Shown here: positions 28,597 to 39,353 of the stretch, in pieces
How the letters are laid out: each line of letters begins with the position of its first letter
Position numbering within the stretch: position 1 is the stretch's first letter
From: Streptomyces sp. NBC_01351
GTDB lineage: Bacteria; Actinomycetota; Actinomycetes; Streptomycetales; Streptomycetaceae
Reading direction: 5' to 3'
DNA length: 64,000 nt
Assembly (NCBI RefSeq): GCF_036237315.1
Contig: NZ_CP108358.1
Span: 62,001 to 126,000, forward strand
Notes under the pieces: generated by a model
What the model was told of the DNA's origin: nothing
The model's input: only the letters and a program-made list of their open reading frames with translations
Databases searched by the model: none
Made by a program: the position numbers and the translations under genes

Positions 28597-29517
28597 TCAG
28601 GCCGCTGTGACGCGGGCGGGGCGCCTGCGGGAGACCGCCACACCGGTCAGGCAGATCGCGCCGCCGAGCAAGGTCAGCCAGGCGGGGATCTCGTCGAGGG
28701 CGATCCACGCGATGAGCACCACGACGGCGGGCACCGCGTAGGTGGTCGCGCCCATCTTCCCGGCGGTGGTCCTGGAGAGGGCGTACGTCCAGGTGGTGAA
28801 GGCGAGCGCGGTCGGGAAGAGGCCGAGGTAGATCATGTTGAGGGTGGCCGTCAGCGGGGCCTCGGGCAGTTGGGAGACCAGCTGCCCGGCGAACGGCAGG
28901 GTGAGCGCGGTGCCGATGAAGCAGCCGTACGTGGTGACCTGGATCGGGCTCGCGTACTGCAGCGCGGGCTTCTGCGCGACCACCCCGGCCCCGTAGGTGA
29001 ACGCGGCGAGCAGGCAGAGCAGCACGCCGGTGAGCGAGGAGGCGCCGCCGTCGGAGGTGGACAGGCCCACCACGACCGCGCCGGCGAAGGAGACGCCCAT
29101 CCCCGCCAGCAGCATCGGCGGGAACCCTTCGCGCAGCAGCCATCCTCCGAGCAGGGCGATCACGATCGGGCCGATGTTCACGATCATCGCCGCGGTGCCG
29201 GCGTCCACGCCCTGCTCGCCCCAGTTCAGCGCCACCATGTAGAGGCCGAACCACAGCACTCCCGAGACGAGGATGCCGGGCCAGGCCTGGCGCGGCGGCA
29301 GCGGGACCCGCTTGACGAGCAGCACGACCGCGAGGGCGACCGATGCCGTCAGCAGCCGTCCCAGAGCCAGCGCTCCCGGGTGGTAGTGGGGCGCCGCGGC
29401 CCGGATGGAGACGAACGCGGAAGCCCAGAGGACGACGGTGACGCCCGCCGCCGCGAGGGCACGATGATCGGTTCTGGGGCCGTCGGCTGCTTGATCCATA
29501 CGGGTCAACGTACTCAT
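28597..29517 (-). CDS. EamA/DMT-family transporter
   Basis: 306 residues with ten predicted membrane segments in two EamA repeats, for example LAAAGVTVVLWASAFVSIRAAA at the N-terminus and a matching second repeat from VLLCLLAAFTYGAGVVAQKPAL. The family exports amino acids and small metabolites. ATG 29517 has AGGCAGG upstream; the next Met (MDQAADGP, seven codons in) is an alternative. It sits on the same strand as the carboxylase/metallohydrolase genes but is separated by 71 bp, so cotranscription is uncertain. Export of a precursor or product is only a guess. Confidence 0.87.
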   Translation of the reverse strand: MSTLTRMDQAADGPRTDHRALAAAGVTVVLWASAFVSIRAAAPHYHPGALALGRLLTASVALAVVLLVKRVPLPPRQAWPGILVSGVLWFGLYMVALNWGEQGVDAGTAAMIVNIGPIVIALLGGWLLREGFPPMLLAGMGVSFAGAVVVGLSTSDGGASSLTGVLLCLLAAFTYGAGVVAQKPALQYASPIQVTTYGCFIGTALTLPFAGQLVSQLPEAPLTATLNMIYLGLFPTALAFTTWTYALSRTTAGKMGATTYAVPAVVVLIAWIALDEIPAWLTLLGGAICLTGVAVSRRRPARVTAA

Positions 29518-29588
29518 GCGGCCGCCGCCTGCCTAAGCGGTTTCCCGGGCTCCGGACGCCCCCGCCCCCGTACCCGCCCCGTACCCGC

Positions 29589-30506
29589 TCAGGCCAGGCA
29601 CTCCGGCCGGCGCCCGTGGTAGCCGGCCATCTCCTCGAACAGGGCCCCGATGTCGAGCGGGGCGCCCTCGGGCAGCCCCTGTTCCTCCGCGTACCCGCGG
29701 TGCAGGTTGGGGACCAGGCGCTCCGGGTCCAGCAGTGCGGCGTACGGGCCGAGGTCGGTGGCGCGGGCCAGTTCCACGGGGGGCACCGCGGCCGCGGCGC
29801 CCTCCTTGGCCAGGCCCTGGACCCAGCGCAGGTACGCCTCGTTGGCGTCGAGGATCTCCGGGCCGCCGACCGGGCCGTGGCCGGGGACGATCGTGGTCGC
29901 GCCCAGGGCTCGGAGCCGGTCCAGGGCCCGTAGGGAGCCCGCGACGGAGCCCATGACGCAGAAGGGCGTGACCCCGTTCATCGCGAGGTCGCCCGTGAAC
30001 AGCACGCCCTGTTCGGGCAGCCAGACCACCGTGTCGTCGACGGAGTGCGCGGCCGGGCCGATGTGGACGAGCTCGGCGCGGACGGCGTCGCCCACGTGGA
30101 GCGTCATGCGGTCCCGGAAGGTCAGTTCGGGCGGGGTGATCTCGATGTCGCCCCAGCAGACGTCCGGCCACAGCCCGGCCATGTGCGTCCCGGCGGCGCC
30201 CACCAGGGTGCGGGTCTTCTCGTGGCCGATGGTGAGGGCCTCGGGGAAGAGGGAGTTGCCGTAGGTGTGGTCTCCGTGGAAGTGGGTGTTGACCACGGCG
30301 TGCGGGGGCCGTGGTGCCAGCCGCAGGGCGGCCCGGCGCAGTTGCCGGGCGCGTGCCTCGGTGGCGGCGGTGTCGACGAGCACGCTGCGGTCCCCGTCGG
30401 TGAGGATGCCCGCGTTGTTCAGGCACCAGCCGCCGTCGGGCTGCACGTACGCGTGGACGCCGTCGGCCACTTCGATGACCTCGGCGTGCGTGGGCCGTCC
30501 CGTCAC
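29589..30506 (-). CDS. Metallo-beta-lactamase-fold hydrolase
   Basis: 305 residues. Zinc ligands are in NTHFHGDHTYGN (HxHxDH), a distant His in GPAAHSVDDTVVW, Asp in LFTGDLAMNG and His in VPGHGPVGG, so the binuclear site is complete. GTG 30506 overlaps the accE stop (GTGA), which fixes the likely start and makes it the terminal gene of the carboxylase/methyl-cycle/polyketide transcript. Such proteins act in aromatic polyketide clusters as thioesterases or cyclases, for example ActIV-like and endophenazine-type hydrolases. Release or cyclisation of an ACP- or CoA-bound intermediate is therefore worth considering. Lactone hydrolysis is an alternative. Confidence 0.83.
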   Translation of the reverse strand: MTGRPTHAEVIEVADGVHAYVQPDGGWCLNNAGILTDGDRSVLVDTAATEARARQLRRAALRLAPRPPHAVVNTHFHGDHTYGNSLFPEALTIGHEKTRTLVGAAGTHMAGLWPDVCWGDIEITPPELTFRDRMTLHVGDAVRAELVHIGPAAHSVDDTVVWLPEQGVLFTGDLAMNGVTPFCVMGSVAGSLRALDRLRALGATTIVPGHGPVGGPEILDANEAYLRWVQGLAKEGAAAAVPPVELARATDLGPYAALLDPERLVPNLHRGYAEEQGLPEGAPLDIGALFEEMAGYHGRRPECLA

Positions 30507-30709
30507 CGTCCGCGCCACGTCCCCGCGATGGCGTGCGGATTGTGGTGGGCACGGTGCCAACCACTGTCGGCCGCCCGGCCCCCCGCGGCCTGCGCCGGCG
30601 CCGGCGCGGCGGTGGTGCGCCGCGCCAGCAGGGCCGTCAGGACGGCGGTGAGGGCGGCGGTCTCCTCCGCGGAGGGCTGTCCGCCGGTGATCTTCCATGG
30701 GGTGGTCAT
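30503..30709 (-). CDS. Acyl-CoA carboxylase epsilon subunit
   Basis: 68 residues. The start WKITGGQPSAEETAALTAVLTA and the Trp-containing basic end (GTWRGR) match the small AccE/PccE subunits of actinobacterial acyl-CoA carboxylases, which stabilise and stimulate the beta subunit. It follows the beta-subunit gene by 17 bp and overlaps the metallohydrolase by four bases. ATG 30709 is chosen because the family motif begins immediately after it. Confidence 0.8.
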   Translation of the reverse strand: MTTPWKITGGQPSAEETAALTAVLTALLARRTTAAPAPAQAAGGRAADSGWHRAHHNPHAIAGTWRGR

Positions 30710-30726
30710 CTGTCTGCTGCCTCCTC

Positions 30727-32301
30727 TCACACCGGCGGGTTGCCGTGTTTGCGGGACGGGATGTCCGCGTACTTCGTGCGCAGCATGGCGAGGGCGCTGA
30801 TGAGCGCGGACCGGGTCTCGGCCGGGTCGATGACGTCGTCCACGAGGCCGCGCTCGGCCGCGTAGTACGGGTGCATCAGCTCGGTCTGGTACTCCTTGAT
30901 CTTCTGCGCCCGTTCGGCGTCCGGGTCCTCGGCCGCCGCGATCTCCCGGCGGAAGATGACGTTGGCGGCGCCCTCGGCGCCCATCACCGCGATCTCGTTG
31001 CCGGGCCAGGCCAGGGAGACGTCGGCGCCGATGGAGCGCGAGTCCATGACGATGTACGCGCCGCCGTAGGCCTTGCGCAGGATCAGCTGGATCCGGGGGA
31101 CGGTGGCGTTGCAGTACGCGTACAGCAGCTTGGCGCCGTGCCGGATGATGCCGTTGTGCTCCTGGTCGACGCCGGGCAGGAAGCCGGGGACGTCGACGAG
31201 GGTGACCAGCGGGATGCTGAAGGCGTCGCAGAACTGCACGAAGCGGGCGGCCTTTTCACTGGCGTGGATGTCGAGGACGCCGGCCATCGCGGAGGGCTGG
31301 TTGGCGACGATGCCGGTGACGTGGCCGTCGAAGCGGGTCAGCGCGCACACGACGTTCTGCGCCCAGGCCGGCTGGACCTCGAAGTACTCGCCGTCGTCGG
31401 CTATCTCCTCGATGACCTTGCGGATGTCGTAGGCCTGGTTCGGGTTGGCCGGGACGAGGCCGAGGAGCGCGTCGGTCCGCCGGTCGGCGGGGTCGTCGGT
31501 CTCCTCGCGCGGCGGGGTCTCGCGGTTGTTGGAGGGCAGCAGCGACAGCAGGAACCGTACGTCCTCCAGGCAGCCCTCCTCGTCGTCGTAGGCGAAGGCC
31601 GCGACGCCGGAGACGGCCGCGTGGATGTCGGCGCCGCCGAGGCCGTTCTGGGTGATCTCCTCGCCGGTCACCGCGCGCACCACGTCCGGGCCGGTGATGA
31701 ACATCTGCGAGGTCTCGCGGACCATGAACACGAAGTCCGTGAGGGCCGGGGAGTACGCGGCTCCGCCGGCGCACGGGCCCAGCATGACCGAGATCTGCGG
31801 GATGACGCCCGAGGCCCTGGTATTGCGCTGGAAGATGCCGCCGTAGCCGGCGAGGGCGGTGACGCCCTCCTGGATCCGGGCTCCCGCGCCGTCGTTGAGG
31901 CTGACCAGGGGGGCGCCGGCGGACACCGCGAGGTCCATCACCTTGTGGATCTTCTGCGCGTGGGCCTCGCCGAGGGCGCCGCCGAAGATGCGGAAGTCGT
32001 GCGCGTACACGAAGACCGTCCTCCCGTGGACGGTCCCCCAGCCGGTGACGACCCCGTCGGTGTAGGGCTTCTTGTGCTCCAGGCCGAATCCGGTGGCCCG
32101 GTGCCGGCGCAGGGCCTCGATCTCGTGGAACGAGCCTTCGTCGAGGAGCGCCTCGATGCGCTCCCGCGCCGTCAGCTTGCCCTTGGCGTGCTGCCGTTCG
32201 GTGGCCTTGGGGTCGGGCCCGGCGATGGCCAGGGCCTTGATCTCGGCCAGTTCCGCGGCACGGTCCTGGATGGGGGGTGGGGCGACGTCGCTGATGGTCA
32301 C
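30727..32301 (-). CDS. Acyl-CoA carboxylase carboxyltransferase (beta) subunit
   Basis: 524 residues with crotonase-type carboxyltransferase blocks: LTARERIEALLDEGSF, SLNDGAGARIQEGV, GPCAGGAAYSPALTDF, then DVPGFLPGVDQEH, RKAYGGAYIVMDSRSIG and AWPGNEIAVMGAEGAANV. At the specificity position in GGAYxV it has Ile. In S. coelicolor, as I recall, Ile is the AccB type that accepts acetyl-CoA, while Asp is the propionyl-only PccB type. It would therefore supply malonyl-CoA for the polyketide synthase. The biotin-carrying alpha subunit is not in the window and is presumably shared from elsewhere. GTG start with GGAGG 9 nt upstream. Confidence 0.92.
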   Translation of the reverse strand: MTISDVAPPPIQDRAAELAEIKALAIAGPDPKATERQHAKGKLTARERIEALLDEGSFHEIEALRRHRATGFGLEHKKPYTDGVVTGWGTVHGRTVFVYAHDFRIFGGALGEAHAQKIHKVMDLAVSAGAPLVSLNDGAGARIQEGVTALAGYGGIFQRNTRASGVIPQISVMLGPCAGGAAYSPALTDFVFMVRETSQMFITGPDVVRAVTGEEITQNGLGGADIHAAVSGVAAFAYDDEEGCLEDVRFLLSLLPSNNRETPPREETDDPADRRTDALLGLVPANPNQAYDIRKVIEEIADDGEYFEVQPAWAQNVVCALTRFDGHVTGIVANQPSAMAGVLDIHASEKAARFVQFCDAFSIPLVTLVDVPGFLPGVDQEHNGIIRHGAKLLYAYCNATVPRIQLILRKAYGGAYIVMDSRSIGADVSLAWPGNEIAVMGAEGAANVIFRREIAAAEDPDAERAQKIKEYQTELMHPYYAAERGLVDDVIDPAETRSALISALAMLRTKYADIPSRKHGNPPV

Positions 32302-32347
32302 GGGAATCCTCCGGAGCGGTGGGGAGGTCTGCTGGGCTGCCAGACCC

Positions 32348-32399
32348 GCCCGCCCCGCCCGGCACCGACGGGGGCGGAGCGGGGCAGGGCGGGGCGGGC
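32348..32399 (-). terminator. GC-rich hairpin between ahcY and the carboxylase gene
   Basis: GCCCGCCCCGCCC (32348-32360) pairs with GGGCGGGGCGGGC (32387-32399) across a 26-nt loop. It could attenuate or process the long minus-strand transcript between the methyl-cycle and carboxylase genes. The extreme GC content means some complementarity is expected by chance. Confidence 0.4.
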
Positions 32400-32429
32400 G
32401 CTGATCAGCAGGGTTGATCGGTCACGGGT

Positions 32430-33869
32430 TCAGTAGCGGTAGTGGTCCGGCTTGTACGGGCCCGCCACGTCGACGCCGATGTAGGCGGCCTGCTCGGGGC
32501 GGAGGGTGGTGAGGCGGACGCCGAGGGCGTCGAGGTGGAGGCGGGCGACCTTCTCGTCGAGGTGCTTCGGGAGCACGTAGACGTCGGTCGGGTACTCCTC
32601 CTGCTTGGTGAAGAGCTCGATCTGGGCCAGGGTCTGGTCCGCGAAGGAGTTCGACATCACGAAGGACGGGTGACCGGTCGCGTTGCCCAGGTTCAGCAGA
32701 CGGCCCTCGGAGAGGACGATGAGGACCTTGCCGTCGGGGAACTTCCAGGTGTGGACCTGCGGCTTGACCTCGTCCTTGACGATGCCCTCGATCTTGGCGA
32801 GGCCGGCCATGTCAATCTCGTTGTCGAAGTGGCCGATGTTGCCCACGATCGCCTGGTGCTTCATCTTGGCCATGTCCGAGGCCATGATGATGTCCTTGTT
32901 GCCGGTGGTCGTGATGAAGATGTCGGCCGTCTCGACGACGTCTTCGAGGGTGGCCACCTGGTAGCCGTCCATGGCCGCCTGGAGGGCGCAGATCGGGTCG
33001 ATCTCGGTGACGATGACGCGGGCGCCCTGGCCGCGCAGGGACTCGGCGCTGCCCTTGCCGACGTCGCCGTAGCCGAAGACCACGGCCGTCTTGCCGCCGA
33101 TGAGGACGTCGGTGGCGCGGTTGATGCCGTCGATCAGGGAGTGGCGGCAGCCGTACTTGTTGTCGAACTTCGACTTGGTGACGGCGTCGTTCACGTTGAT
33201 CGCGGGGAAGAGCAGCGCGCCCTCGCGGTGCATCTCGTACAGGCGGTGGACACCGGTGGTGGTCTCCTCCGTCACGCCACGGATGTCGGCGGCGAGGGTG
33301 ACCCAGTCGATGGTGCTCTTCTGCAGCAGGCCGAGGACGAGCGCGTACTCCTCGTTGTCCGCGGTGGACAGGTCCGGGACGGAGCCGGCCTTGGCGAACT
33401 CGACGCCCTTGTGGACGAGGAGGGTGGCGTCACCGCCGTCGTCGAGGATCATGTTCGGGCCGGTGTGACCGGGCCAGGTCAGCGCCTGCTCGGTGCACCA
33501 CCAGTACTCCTCCAGCGTCTCGCCCTTCCAGGCGAAGACGGGGATGCCGGCCGCCGCGATGGCCGCGGCCGCGTGGTCCTGCGTCGAGTAGATGTTGCAC
33601 GACACCCAGCGGACGTCGGCGCCGAGGGCGACGAGGGTCTCGATCAGGACGGCCGTCTGCACGGTCATGTGCAGGGAGCCGGTGATCCGGGCGCCGGCCA
33701 GCGGCTGGGCCGCCGCGTACTCCCGACGGATCGACATCAGACCGGGCATCTCGTGCTCGGCCAGGGTGATCTCCTTGCGGCCGAAGGCGGCGAGGGAAAG
33801 GTCTGCGACCTTGAAGTCGGTGAATTCGGCGGTGCCGGTGGCGGCGGTGGCGGTGGACTGGCTGGGCAT
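32430..33869 (-). CDS. ahcY: S-adenosylhomocysteine hydrolase
   Basis: 479 residues. Cleaves S-adenosylhomocysteine, the inhibitory by-product of methyltransferases, to homocysteine and adenosine. It shows [21 protein letters not shown], the NAD loop [16 protein letters not shown] and the C-terminal [10 protein letters not shown] that completes the neighbouring subunit site. Gap to metF is 38 bp, too short for an SAH riboswitch. It lies among metF, metH, adenosine kinase and metK, completing the activated-methyl cycle next to the polyketide genes. Confidence 0.95.
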   Translation of the reverse strand: MPSQSTATAATGTAEFTDFKVADLSLAAFGRKEITLAEHEMPGLMSIRREYAAAQPLAGARITGSLHMTVQTAVLIETLVALGADVRWVSCNIYSTQDHAAAAIAAAGIPVFAWKGETLEEYWWCTEQALTWPGHTGPNMILDDGGDATLLVHKGVEFAKAGSVPDLSTADNEEYALVLGLLQKSTIDWVTLAADIRGVTEETTTGVHRLYEMHREGALLFPAINVNDAVTKSKFDNKYGCRHSLIDGINRATDVLIGGKTAVVFGYGDVGKGSAESLRGQGARVIVTEIDPICALQAAMDGYQVATLEDVVETADIFITTTGNKDIIMASDMAKMKHQAIVGNIGHFDNEIDMAGLAKIEGIVKDEVKPQVHTWKFPDGKVLIVLSEGRLLNLGNATGHPSFVMSNSFADQTLAQIELFTKQEEYPTDVYVLPKHLDEKVARLHLDALGVRLTTLRPEQAAYIGVDVAGPYKPDHYRY

Positions 33870-33907
33870 GGACTACTCCGGAGTGTGGGCGGCGTCGGCG
33901 TGCAGCG

Positions 33908-34879
33908 TCAGTTGACGTTCAGGTTCTGGTGGATCTCTCGGGTCGCCGTGGAGCGGTTGAGGGTGATGTAGTGCAGGCCGGGGGCGCCCTCGGCCAGCAG
34001 CCGCTCGGCCATGGCGGTCGCGTACTCCACTCCGATGGCGTGGCCGGCGGCCGGGTCGTCGCGTGCCGCCTCCAGGCGGCGGGCGAGGTGTTCGGGGAAG
34101 TGGGCGTCGCTCAGCTCGGAGAAGCGGCTGATCTGCCGGGCGTCCGTGGCGGGCATGATCTCGGGGATCACCGGGGTGAGACAGCCGACGGCGGCCAGCC
34201 GGTCGCGCAGCCGCAGGTAGTCCTCCACCTGGAAGAACATCTGCGTGATCGCGTAGTCGGCGCCCGCCTTGCACTTGTCGGCGAAGTGCCGGATGTCCTC
34301 GGTCCAGCCCGGGGAGCGCGGGTGGCGCTCGGGGAACGCGGCGACGCCGACGGTGAAGTCGCCCAGCCTGCGGATCAGGCTGACGAGTTCGTGCGCGTGC
34401 GTGAAGCCCTGCGGGTGCGGGGTCCACACCCCTTTCGGGTCGCCCGGCGGGTCACCGCGCAGGGCGAGGACGTCGCGGATGCCGGCGTCCGCGTACTGGC
34501 CGATGATGTGCCGCAGTTCGGCGACCGAGTGCCCGACCGCCGTCAGGTGGGCCACCGGGCGCAGCGTGGTCTCGGTGGCGATCCGCTTGGTGACCTCGAC
34601 CGTGCGGTCGCGGGAGGAGCCTCCGGCTCCGTACGTGACGGAGACGAAGGAGGGCGCCAGGGCCTCGATGCGCCGGATCGCCTTCCAGAGCGTGCGCTCG
34701 CCCGCCTCGGTCTTCGGCGGGAAGAACTCGAACGAGAACGAGCGCCGGCCGCTGGCCAGCAGCTCTCGTACGTCGGGCCGGGCCGCGGGCACGGCTGCGG
34801 GTGCTGCGGGCGCGGGCGTGGGCACTGACGCGGACGCGGGGGGCGAGAGCGCCGGGTGCTCGGTGAGGACTGTTGTCAT
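33908..34879 (-). CDS. metF: 5,10-methylenetetrahydrofolate reductase
   Basis: 323 residues; reduces methylene-tetrahydrofolate to 5-methyl-tetrahydrofolate, the methyl donor for MetH. An Ala/Pro-rich N-terminal extension of about 35 residues precedes the catalytic barrel, which starts [17 protein letters not shown]. Further blocks are [38 protein letters not shown] and [14 protein letters not shown] 34879 has AAGGAAC 6 nt upstream. The frame is open upstream without family similarity. 26 bp separate it from metH on the same transcript. Confidence 0.94.
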   Translation of the reverse strand: MTTVLTEHPALSPPASASVPTPAPAAPAAVPAARPDVRELLASGRRSFSFEFFPPKTEAGERTLWKAIRRIEALAPSFVSVTYGAGGSSRDRTVEVTKRIATETTLRPVAHLTAVGHSVAELRHIIGQYADAGIRDVLALRGDPPGDPKGVWTPHPQGFTHAHELVSLIRRLGDFTVGVAAFPERHPRSPGWTEDIRHFADKCKAGADYAITQMFFQVEDYLRLRDRLAAVGCLTPVIPEIMPATDARQISRFSELSDAHFPEHLARRLEAARDDPAAGHAIGVEYATAMAERLLAEGAPGLHYITLNRSTATREIHQNLNVN

Positions 34880-34905
34880 GGCTCGTTCCTTTCCGTTCCG
34901 TGGGG

Positions 34906-37900
34906 TCAGCGCGCGTTGAAGTACGAGGCTTCGGGGTGGTGGATGACGATGGCGTCGGTGGACTGCTCGGGGTGGAGCTGGAACTCCTCCGACAGGTGCA
35001 CCCCGATCCGCTCGGGCCCGAGCAGGTCGGCGATCTTCGCGCGGTCCTCCAGGTCGGGGCAGGCGGGGTAGCCGAGGGAGTAGCGGCAGCCCTGGTACTC
35101 GGTGCGGAGCATGCCGGCCATGGACGCCGGATCGGAGCCGGCGATGCCCAGTTCGGAGCGGACGCGGGCGTGCCAGTACTCGGCCAGGGCCTCGGCGAGC
35201 TGGACGGAGAGGCCGTGCAGTTCCATGTACTCGCGGTAGGCGTCGGCGGCGAAGAGGCGGGCCGTCTCCTCGCCTATGCGGCTGCCGACGGTGACGACCT
35301 GGAGGCCGACGACGTCGGTCTCCCCCGACTCCTCGGAGCGGAAGAAGTCGGCGAGGCACAGGCGGCGGCCGCGGCGCTGGCGGGGGAAGGTGAAGCGGGT
35401 CCGCTCGGAGCCGTTCTCGTCGAGGATGATCAGGTCCTCGCCCTTGGACACGCAGGGGAAGTACCCGTGTACGACGGCCGCTTCGAGCAGTCCGTCGGTG
35501 TGCAGACGGTCGAGCCAGCCGCGCAGCCGGGGCCGTCCGTCCGTCTCGATGGTGTCGGCGTCCTTCAGGCCCCACTGGCCCTTGAACAGGGCGCTTTCGT
35601 CCAGCCAGGAGGCGTACTCCTTCAGCTGGATGCCCTTGACCACGCGGGTCCCCCAGAACGGCGGGGCGGGGACGGGGTTGTCGACGACCACGTCGGAACG
35701 GCCACCGGGGTCGGGCTCCGCCACCTGCAGGGCGGGCGTGTCCCGTTTGGCGACGCGGCGCTGTTTCAGGGGCGGAAGCTCGACGCCGGGCACTCCGCGC
35801 TTGACGCCCATGAGCGCGTCCATGAGGCGCAGGCCTTCGAAGGCGTCGCGGGCGTAGCGGACTTCGCCTTCGTAGATCTCGTGGAGGTCCTGTTCGACGT
35901 AGGCGCGGGTGAGGGCGGCGCCGCCGAGGATGACCGGGTAGTCGGCCGCCAGCTTGCGCTGGTTGAGCTCCTGGAGGTTCTCCTTCATGATCACGGTCGA
36001 CTTCACCAGGAGGCCCGACATGCCGATGACGTCGGCCCTGTGCTCCTGCGCGGCTTCCAGGATCGCGGAGACCGGCTGCTTGATGCCGATGTTGACGACG
36101 TTGTAGCCGTTGTTGGTCAGGATGATGTCGACGAGGTTCTTGCCGATGTCGTGGACATCGCCGCGGACGGTGGCCAGGACGATCGTGCCCTTGCCGTCGG
36201 CGTCGGTCTTCTCCATGTGCGGTTCGAGGTAGGCGACGGCGGTCTTCATGACCTCGGCGGACTGGAGGACGAAGGGGAGCTGCATCTGGCCGGAGCCGAA
36301 GAGCTCGCCGACGACCTTCATGCCCTCCAGGAGGGTGTCGTTGACGATGGCGAGTGCGGGGCGGGTCTGGAGCGCTTCGTCGAGGTCGGCTTCGAGGCCG
36401 TTCTTCTCGCCGTCGATGATGCGGCGCTGGAGGCGCTCGTCCAGGGGCAGGGCGGCGAGTTCCTCGGCGCGGCCGGCCTTCAGGGACTTGGTGTTAACGC
36501 CCTCGAAGAGCGCCATCAGCTTCTGCAGGGGGTCGTAGCCCTCGGCGCGGCGGTCGTAGATCAGGTCGAGGGCGGTGTTGACCTGCTCGTCGTCGAAGCG
36601 GGCGATCGGCAGGATCTTCGACGCGTGGACGATCGCCGAATCCAGACCGGCCTTCACGCACTCGTCGAGGAAGACGGAGTTCAGCAGGACGCGGGCGGCC
36701 GGGTTCAGGCCGAAGGAGATGTTCGACAGGCCGAGGGTGGTCTGGACGTCCGGGTGGCGGCGCTTGAGCTCACGGATCGACTCGATCGTCGCGATGCCGT
36801 CCTTGCGGGACTCCTCCTGACCCGTGCAGATCGTGAAGGTCAGGGTGTCGATGAGGATGTCCGACTCGCGGATGCCCCAGTTGGTGGTGAGGTCGGTGAT
36901 GAGCCGCTCGGCGATGGCGACCTTGTGCTCGACGGTGCGGGCCTGGCCCTGCTCGTCGATGGTCAGCGCGATCAGCGCGGCGCCGTGCTCCTGCGCCAGC
37001 TGGGTGACTTTCGCGAACCGGGATTCGGGGCCGTCGCCGTCCTCGTAGTTGACGGAGTTGATGACCGCGCGGCCGCCCAGCTTCTCCAGGCCGGCCTGGA
37101 TGACGGGAACCTCGGTGGAGTCCAGAACGATCGGCAGCGTGGAGGCGGTCGCGAAACGGGCGGCCAGCTCCTGCATGTCGGCGACACCGTCGCGGCCCAC
37201 GTAGTCCACGCACAGGTCGAGCATGTGCGCGCCCTCACGGATCTGGTCGCGCACCATCTCGACGCAGTCGTCCCAGCGGGCCTCCAGCATGGCCTCGCGG
37301 AACTTCTTCGACCCGTTCGCGTTCGTCCGCTCACCGATCGCCATGTAGGACGTGTCCTGCCGGAACGGCACCGTCTGATACAGCGAAGCCGCACCCGGCT
37401 CCGGCTGCGGGGTCCGCGCGGTGATCGCCGCACCCCGCACCCGCTCCACGACCTGCCGCAGGTGCTCCGGCGTCGTACCGCAGCAGCCGCCGACGAGCGA
37501 GAGCCCGTACTCGCGGACGAAGTTCTCCTGGGCGTCGGCCATCTCGGACGCGGACAGCGGATAGTGCGCGCCGTCCTTCGTGAGCACCGGCAGGCCGGCG
37601 TTGGGCATGCAGGAGATCGGGATGCGGGCGTTGCGGGCGAGGTAGCGCAGGTGCTCGCTCATCTCGGCCGGGCCGGTCGCGCAGTTCAGACCGATCATGT
37701 CGATGCCGAGCGGCTCCAGCGCCGTCAGCGCCGCACCGATCTCCGACCCCAGCAGCATCGTGCCGGTCGTCTCCACCGTCACCGAGCAGATCAGCGGGAC
37801 GGACACACCCAGTGCGTCCATGGCCCGCCGGGCGCCGATGATCGAGGACTTCGTCTGGAGGAGGTCCTGCGTGGTCTCGACGAGCAGCGCGTCGGCGCCG

Positions 37901-38358
37901 CCCGCGAGGAGGCCCTCCGCGTTGGTCTGGTAGGCGTCGCGGATCTTGTCGTACGTGATGTGGCCCAGCGTCGGCAGCTTCGTCCCCGGCCCCATCGAGC
38001 CGAGTACCCAGCGCTGCTGACCGGTGGAGGCGGTGAACTCGTCGGCGACCTCACGCGCGATGCGCGCGCCGGCCTCGGACAGCTCGAAGTTGCGGTCGGC
38101 GATGTCGTACTCGGCGAGCGCCGCGTAGTTCGTACCGAAGGTGTTCGTCTCCACGCAGTCCACGCCCACCGAGAAGTAGGCCTCGTGGACCGTCCGCACG
38201 ATGTCGGGGCGCGTCACGTTCAGGACCTCGTTGCAGCCCTCCAGCTGCTGGAAGTCCTCCATCGAGGGGTCCTGCGCCTGGAGCATCGTCCCCATGGCCC
38301 CGTCGGCGACGACCACACGGGTGGCGAGCGCCTCGCGCAGGGCATCGGCCCGGTTCAC
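34906..38358 (-). CDS. metH: Cobalamin-dependent methionine synthase
   Basis: 1150 residues, close to the usual MetH length with all four modules: homocysteine domain ([30 protein letters not shown] with zinc cysteines), folate domain ([29 protein letters not shown]), B12 domain ([17 protein letters not shown] with the cobalt-ligating His) and the C-terminal SAM reactivation domain ([13 protein letters not shown]). It regenerates methionine for MetK. GTG 38358 overlaps the adenosine kinase stop by four bases (GTGA). No cobalamin riboswitch fits the junction, so expression follows the polyketide transcript. Confidence 0.95.
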   Translation of the reverse strand: MNRADALREALATRVVVADGAMGTMLQAQDPSMEDFQQLEGCNEVLNVTRPDIVRTVHEAYFSVGVDCVETNTFGTNYAALAEYDIADRNFELSEAGARIAREVADEFTASTGQQRWVLGSMGPGTKLPTLGHITYDKIRDAYQTNAEGLLAGGADALLVETTQDLLQTKSSIIGARRAMDALGVSVPLICSVTVETTGTMLLGSEIGAALTALEPLGIDMIGLNCATGPAEMSEHLRYLARNARIPISCMPNAGLPVLTKDGAHYPLSASEMADAQENFVREYGLSLVGGCCGTTPEHLRQVVERVRGAAITARTPQPEPGAASLYQTVPFRQDTSYMAIGERTNANGSKKFREAMLEARWDDCVEMVRDQIREGAHMLDLCVDYVGRDGVADMQELAARFATASTLPIVLDSTEVPVIQAGLEKLGGRAVINSVNYEDGDGPESRFAKVTQLAQEHGAALIALTIDEQGQARTVEHKVAIAERLITDLTTNWGIRESDILIDTLTFTICTGQEESRKDGIATIESIRELKRRHPDVQTTLGLSNISFGLNPAARVLLNSVFLDECVKAGLDSAIVHASKILPIARFDDEQVNTALDLIYDRRAEGYDPLQKLMALFEGVNTKSLKAGRAEELAALPLDERLQRRIIDGEKNGLEADLDEALQTRPALAIVNDTLLEGMKVVGELFGSGQMQLPFVLQSAEVMKTAVAYLEPHMEKTDADGKGTIVLATVRGDVHDIGKNLVDIILTNNGYNVVNIGIKQPVSAILEAAQEHRADVIGMSGLLVKSTVIMKENLQELNQRKLAADYPVILGGAALTRAYVEQDLHEIYEGEVRYARDAFEGLRLMDALMGVKRGVPGVELPPLKQRRVAKRDTPALQVAEPDPGGRSDVVVDNPVPAPPFWGTRVVKGIQLKEYASWLDESALFKGQWGLKDADTIETDGRPRLRGWLDRLHTDGLLEAAVVHGYFPCVSKGEDLIILDENGSERTRFTFPRQRRGRRLCLADFFRSEESGETDVVGLQVVTVGSRIGEETARLFAADAYREYMELHGLSVQLAEALAEYWHARVRSELGIAGSDPASMAGMLRTEYQGCRYSLGYPACPDLEDRAKIADLLGPERIGVHLSEEFQLHPEQSTDAIVIHHPEASYFNAR

Positions 38359-39353
38359 GAGCTGCCTCCCCGCGTGCCCGAGCCCAGTACGGCTTCCAGC
38401 CGCTGCCCGGCGTCCGCCCCGTACACCGTCCGCACGGTGCGCAGCAGCTCGGCGGGGTCGGCTTCGTACGACTGGGAGCCGACGGCCCGCAGGACCAGTG
38501 CGGCCATGGCGGAGCCGAGTTGGGCCGCAGCCTCCAGCGGGAGGCCCTTGCTGACCGCGGCGAGGAAACCGGAGCGGAACGCGTCGCCGACGCCGGTCGG
38601 GTCCTCGGCGGGTACGTCCGGGACGGCTTCCACGACCAGGGTCGGGGCGCCCTGGCGTTCGATGCGCACGCCCTTCGATCCGAGGGTGGTCACCCAGGTG
38701 TCGACCCGGGCGAGCACGTCCTCGACGCTCCACCCGGTGCGCTCGCGCAGCAGCGCGGACTCGTACTCGTTCGTGAACAGCCAGCGGGCTCCGTCGACGA
38801 GGCTGCGCACCTCGTCCCCGGAGAGCCGGGCCAGTTGCTGGGAGGGATCGGCTGCGAAGGGAATGCCGAGTGCGCGGCACTCCTCCGTATGGCGGACCAT
38901 CGCGGCCGGGTCGTTGGGCGATACGAGGACCAGATCCAGGGGGCCGCCGGTGGCGAGGAGCCTGCTCAGGTCGATCTCGGCGGCCTCCGCCATCGCGCCC
39001 GCGTAGAAGGAGGCGATCTGGTTGGAGTCCTGGTCGGTCATGCACATGAAGCGGGCGGTCTGGTGTCCGGCGGAGACGTGCACTCCGCCGGTGTCCACAC
39101 CGTGTTCCTTGAGCCAGACCTCGTACTCGCCGAAGTCGGGGCCGACCGCCCCGACGAGCAGCGGGTCGAGGCCCAGCACGCCGAGGCCGTAGGCGATGTT
39201 GGCCGCCACCCCGCCCCGCCGGACCTCCAGGGAGTCGACGAGGAAGGACAGCGAGACGTGTTCCAGCTGGTCGGGGAGGAGCTGGTCGACGAACCGGCCC
39301 GGAAAGGCCATGAGGTGATCCGTGGCGATGGATCCTGTCACCGCAATACGCAC
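38355..39353 (-). CDS. PfkB-family kinase, probable adenosine kinase
   Basis: 332 residues with the ribokinase fold: N-terminal GSIATDHLMAFPGRF, RRGGVAANIAYGLGVLG and the second PfkB signature DPTGVGDAFRSGFL carrying the catalytic Asp. The family also phosphorylates sugars, so the substrate cannot be read directly. Its place between metK and metH, coupled to metH by a GTGA overlap and with ahcY in the same run, makes adenosine the likely substrate. Removing adenosine pulls the reversible AhcY reaction forward. Confidence 0.85.
   Translation of the reverse strand: MRIAVTGSIATDHLMAFPGRFVDQLLPDQLEHVSLSFLVDSLEVRRGGVAANIAYGLGVLGLDPLLVGAVGPDFGEYEVWLKEHGVDTGGVHVSAGHQTARFMCMTDQDSNQIASFYAGAMAEAAEIDLSRLLATGGPLDLVLVSPNDPAAMVRHTEECRALGIPFAADPSQQLARLSGDEVRSLVDGARWLFTNEYESALLRERTGWSVEDVLARVDTWVTTLGSKGVRIERQGAPTLVVEAVPDVPAEDPTGVGDAFRSGFLAAVSKGLPLEAAAQLGSAMAALVLRAVGSQSYEADPAELLRTVRTVYGADAGQRLEAVLGSGTRGGSS

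Noticed and set aside
33870..34905. SAH or cobalamin riboswitches for the methyl-cycle genes
   Set aside because: The gaps are only 26-38 bp, too short for these riboswitches, and no conserved elements were seen.
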